The notes under the pieces: model-generated
What the model saw: only the letters and a program-made list of their open reading frames with translations
What the model was told of the DNA's origin: nothing
Database searches by the model: none
From: Phoma sp. XZ068
Lineage: Eukaryota > Ascomycota > Dothideomycetes > Pleosporales > Didymellaceae
Length of the DNA: 64,000 bases
Assembly (NCBI GenBank): GCA_004835665.1
Contig: RBKR01000010.1
Coordinates: 1-64,000, forward strand
Direction of reading: 5' to 3'
Made by a program: the position numbers and the translations under genes
Part shown: in pieces, positions 60,885 to 64,000 of the stretch
Layout: each line of letters starts with the position of its first letter
How positions within the stretch are numbered: position 1 is the first letter of the stretch

Positions 60885-63030
60885 CCGTGTCCGTGCGCGT
60901 GATGCGCTTTTCGCGTGATGCGCACCAAACACCTTATACAGGCCACATAAAAATGAGGCTGTAAAGCCACACACAAATGCTATCGCGACTAGATTTTTTG
61001 GTGGAGTACTCTATAGATCTATACGACAAATGTTTGCTATAAATATCTTGCTGGAAGTGTGATTTTCCGGCCGCGAGTGTTGTGTTTTGGTGGAGGAGCC
61101 GAGGGCGGCTCATGAGCAACCACACCACTTTGAGCAGCTGCATCACCACGATTTTGCCTCTTCCTAACTCCTTGTTGCTGTGGGAGCTTCCTCTTGCCTT
61201 TTTGAGTAGTTTGTAATGCTTTTTCACGGTCTTTCTCCTCCTTCTTGCGCGAGCGCTCTGCCTTGCGTGCATTAATCTGCCGGCGCTCCTCTGCCTTCCT
61301 TTCATCCCTCTCCCTCTTCTCTCTCTCTCGCTTCTCCGCCTTCTCAGCGTCAAGCTTTTGCTTGAGCTTGCGAGTAGTTTCACGAAGCTCAGCTGCGTCT
61401 GCTTTTCTAATCTCTTCTTGCCTTTCTGCCTCATCTGCTTCATCTAGAAGTCGCTGAGCTTTGTTGACGCGTGAAGGAGACCACCACTGAGTCTCCCCAT
61501 CCCAATCTTGCCTCTGAATAAGTGGTAAAGCTCTGCTCTTCTTATCGCCCTTCTTCTGCTGCCGTAGAGCTTGCTCTAACCCCTTGTTGGTCATCGTGAG
61601 TAGCTGATTTTGGATGTGGAGATGGTGAAGGGTATCCCTTACCCGCACTGAGTCTTCCGCATACTTATCCTTCACAGCACGCTGCAGAGCCCTGTCTGCA
61701 AGCCGCCAATCAGGGCCCTCGTATGGCTGAGGAGGTGGAGTAACTGGTGGAGGCTCAGGTGACTTGGGAGCAAACTTTTTAAGTATAACGTTGGGGTCCC
61801 ATGGGCTCAACCCGGTGGACTTGAAGGCACTGTGGATGAGCTTTTTGGTGAAGGCCTCCACCCAGGCAGCCCAGAAAAGGCGGAAGAAGTCACCCTTCTT
61901 CATTGGGACCAGGCCTTGGCTCTTGTGAAGGTGATCTGCGAGCTCATCGCTGTAGTTTTGAGCCAGAGGCTTGAAGCAAACTACGTCCAGCGGCTGCAGA
62001 GTATGGGTACTGTGAGGTGGGTACACAGCTAGCATTATCTTGTTGGCATCGCAGAAGGTGATAAAAGCCATCGTCAGATGACTCCCATGGCCATCTACAA
62101 TGAGTAGACGGTACTTTCTCCTTGCCTTGCCCTTGGTGAAGCGGTTGAACACCTGCTTGAGCCAGCGAAGGCCAGCTGCCTCGTTCGACCAGCCAGAAGG
62201 AGAAACAGCAGTAAATACTGAGTGTTCTTCCTTTTCCAAATCGTCCACCCAACTTGATTGAATGTTCTGAGTCTCGGCCGCATATATGAGGCCTGGCGGG
62301 AGGACTGTACCATCCGCACATATGCAAGAGAGGAGTGTTATCCACTCACGATTGCCATCTTGGAGTGACTGCTGAGTGTGCTTTTGCTTGTATAATGCCT
62401 TGTCAAAGATCCTCTTGCTCCTGCCAATCTTCCCAATCGCGAAGCCCTTCTCATCCATATTGTAAGTATGACGCGTCTCGATGCGATATTCCTTCATTTT
62501 TTGGTCCATAAGGTCGAAGTATTGCTTATACTTTCGCCAAGAATCAGCGTTGTGACGCTCTCTATCCATACCGGTTGCCCACTGAGAGGTGAGTCGGTCG
62601 GGGTGACGATTGAGGAAGCGCGTAACCCAGGAATCAGAGACCTCCACACCAGCTATCTCATGCGCGAAATTCCTGATCATTGTTCTTGTAGGTGGCAGGT
62701 GACGTACAGTAAGTCCTTCTATATAAGTAACAAGCTCATCCTCTTGTTGTGGCGTGAGCTTCTGTTGTGCAATGATCTTGTTTTTATGAGACACGGTTTT
62801 TCCCTCTGCGCGGCGCGTTAAAGTTGACCGCCACACACCATGTTTATCCGCCAAATGCTGATCAGGAATTGCTTTGCCAGGGTTAGTTACACGTCTCTCT
62901 TCAAGGGCTTCTTTTAAGGTCATTGTGGCGTTGAGTTATTGTACTGCAAAGATGAGATGGTTGGGTGGTTGGAATGCGCATCACGCGAAAAGCGCATCAC
63001 GCGAAAAGCGCATCACGCGCACGGACACGG
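60885..63030 (-). mobile_element. pogo-type DNA transposon, element 4 (2.15 kb, intact)
   Basis: Terminal inverted repeats start CCGTGTCCGTGCGCGTGATG at both ends and are flanked by TA at 60883-60884 and 63031-63032. A 16-bp subrepeat GCGTGATGCGCTTTTC is present once plus a partial copy at the left end and twice plus a partial copy at the right. The subterminal motif is at 60949-60976. The right TA is shared with element 5. Confidence 0.93.
61037..62923 (-). CDS. pogo/Fot1-type DDE transposase, intact
   Basis: 628 residues from the ATG at 62923. N-terminal helix-turn-helix (LADKHGVWRSTLTRR), CENP-B/Tc5-like part (about 58-125, SWVTRFLNRHPDRLTSQW) and a DDE core with D157 (NMDEKGF), D277 (IVDGHGSH) and D313 (LQPLD), giving DD35D. 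Next come a Pro-rich linker (PEPPPVTPPPQP), a long E/R/K coiled coil and the tail RGRKITLPARYL. There are no disruptions and the terminal repeats match, so the element could be mobile. Confidence 0.95.
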   Translation of the reverse strand: MTLKEALEERRVTNPGKAIPDQHLADKHGVWRSTLTRRAEGKTVSHKNKIIAQQKLTPQQEDELVTYIEGLTVRHLPPTRTMIRNFAHEIAGVEVSDSWVTRFLNRHPDRLTSQWATGMDRERHNADSWRKYKQYFDLMDQKMKEYRIETRHTYNMDEKGFAIGKIGRSKRIFDKALYKQKHTQQSLQDGNREWITLLSCICADGTVLPPGLIYAAETQNIQSSWVDDLEKEEHSVFTAVSPSGWSNEAAGLRWLKQVFNRFTKGKARRKYRLLIVDGHGSHLTMAFITFCDANKIMLAVYPPHSTHTLQPLDVVCFKPLAQNYSDELADHLHKSQGLVPMKKGDFFRLFWAAWVEAFTKKLIHSAFKSTGLSPWDPNVILKKFAPKSPEPPPVTPPPQPYEGPDWRLADRALQRAVKDKYAEDSVRVRDTLHHLHIQNQLLTMTNKGLEQALRQQKKGDKKSRALPLIQRQDWDGETQWWSPSRVNKAQRLLDEADEAERQEEIRKADAAELRETTRKLKQKLDAEKAEKREREKRERDERKAEERRQINARKAERSRKKEEKDREKALQTTQKGKRKLPQQQGVRKRQNRGDAAAQSGVVAHEPPSAPPPKHNTRGRKITLPARYL

Positions 63031-63032
63031 TA

Positions 63033-64000
63033 CCGTGCAGATCGGCGAAGCGAGCCGCTCGGTGAAGCGAGCCACGCGAACACCACAACACGTAACTTAC
63101 ACCAACTTCAACACGCAATAACTCCACCACCATGACAGCTATGGACGATGCGGTTGCAGAATTTGAATTGCAAGAACCAGGAAAACGACTTTCGTACAGA
63201 AAATTAGCGGCCAAGTACGATGTCAACAGAACCACGCTGTCGCGAAGATGCCGGGGTGTACAGCAGCCTGTGGAGGCCTGGGAAACCAACAAGCAGAAGC
63301 TCCATCCGCAAGCTTGTAGAGTACATCAATAGACTCACAGAGAAAGCTCTTCCACCTACAAGAGAGATGACGCGAAGATTTGCAGCAGAGATAGCTCACG
63401 AGCACGTTGGAGATGGCTGGGTCACGCGCTTTATAGAACGAAACAAAGACCATCTCATCTCCAAATGGACCAAGGGCATAGACGCGGTACGCCACCACGC
63501 TGATTCAGAGGCTAAGTACGACCAGTACTTTGATCTTCTGCATGAGAAGATCACCCAGTATGAGGTGGAGCCTGCTCACACGTACAATATGGATGAGAAG
63601 GGCTTTGCTATTGGAGTGATAGGAAAGCAGAAGAGGATCTTCAGCAAGAGGGCATTTGAGGCAGGAGGAGTTACTCAATTACTTCAAGATGGCTTACGTG
63701 AATGGATAACTGTTCTGGCTGGGATTTGCGCTGATGGGAGCACTCTTCCGCCAGGTCTTATTTACCATTCAAAGAACTGCACTCTCCGCAATAATTGGGT
63801 GGAGGATATCAAGAGAAAAGACGACGTCTTTGTCACTTCCTCACCCAGTGGATGGACTAATAACGACATTGGATTAGCGTGGCTTGAACAGGTCTTTGAT
63901 CGCCATACGAAGAGGAAAGCAGGGCTAGGAAGAAAGTGGAGGCTTCTTATTGTAGATGGCCACGGCTCTCATGTGACTCGAGATTTTCTGGAGGACTGCA
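63033..64000 (+). mobile_element. pogo-type DNA transposon, element 5 (left part; continues past the window)
   Basis: It starts directly after TA 63031-63032 with CCGTGCAGATCGGCG. The end contains GGCGAAGCGAGCC and GGTGAAGCGAGCC in tandem. The right end is outside the window. Confidence 0.8.
63132..64000 (+). pseudogene. pogo-type transposase, partial, with one frameshift
   Basis: Starts at the ATG at 63132 (TAMDDAVAEFELQEPGKRL) with helix-turn-helix AKYDVNRTTLSRR. Near 63305-63315 the conserved sequence shifts frame (KLHPQ, then KLVEYINRL), consistent with a small deletion. From there the frame is open to the window edge, with NMDEKGF and LIVDGHGSH (first and second catalytic Asp). The third Asp lies beyond 64000. 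Confidence 0.85.

Overview
This looks like the left end of a chromosome of a filamentous ascomycete (Pezizomycotina). The evidence is a short CCCTAA telomere tract at the left edge, short GT..AG introns, a HET-domain gene, a cutinase, a Tad-type LINE and several pogo/Fot1-type DNA transposons. No protein identifies the species, and no rRNA, tRNA or CRISPR array was seen.

Layout. (1) 1-4024 is gene-free subtelomere: telomere, CT-rich microsatellite, tandem arrays, and short CCCTAA tracts embedded in a repeated flank. (2) 4025-23095 is an array of related genes. Unit A is a telomere-linked RecQ helicase (minus strand) divergently paired with a companion gene of unknown function (plus strand). 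Unit B repeats this pair, with the helicase gene cut after its N-terminal part and the companion intact. Three helicase-less relatives follow on the minus strand: one truncated at its C-terminus, one at its N-terminus, and one full length with a predicted first intron. In the complete members, the segment between the zinc fingers and the helicase (or the C-terminus) carries the spaced R..K..R..GH-x8-Y signature of a tyrosine recombinase. Short CCCTAA tracts, oriented like the terminal telomere, lie between units A and B, between B and the third gene, and beside the start of the third gene. (3) 23.1-39.3 kb is gene-poor: an unrecognised two-exon gene, two adjacent pogo elements, a weak ORF, and a small Ifi-6-16 (IFI27-like) membrane protein gene. 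(4) 39.3-48.4 kb holds a frameshifted pogo element, a RibD-C/DHFR-like reductase gene, a recombinase pseudogene, a pogo scrap, and a decayed transposon with a LINE fragment inside it. (5) 48.5-57.6 kb holds a HET-TPR gene that appears to have lost its NB-ARC domain, a 3.06-kb inverted repeat with 1362-bp arms, a LINE insertion with a 14-bp target-site duplication, and a two-exon cutinase. (6) 58.5-64 kb holds three more pogo-type elements, two of which share a single TA.

Reading. Units A and B suggest a two-gene subtelomeric module: a zinc-finger/tyrosine-recombinase/RecQ protein plus a PIP-box-like-tailed companion. The oriented telomeric tracts suggest that it, or its ancestors, inserted at chromosome ends. 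The motifs are seen in the sequence; the mechanism is inference. The rest is typical accessory subtelomere built by transposons, with a few host genes.
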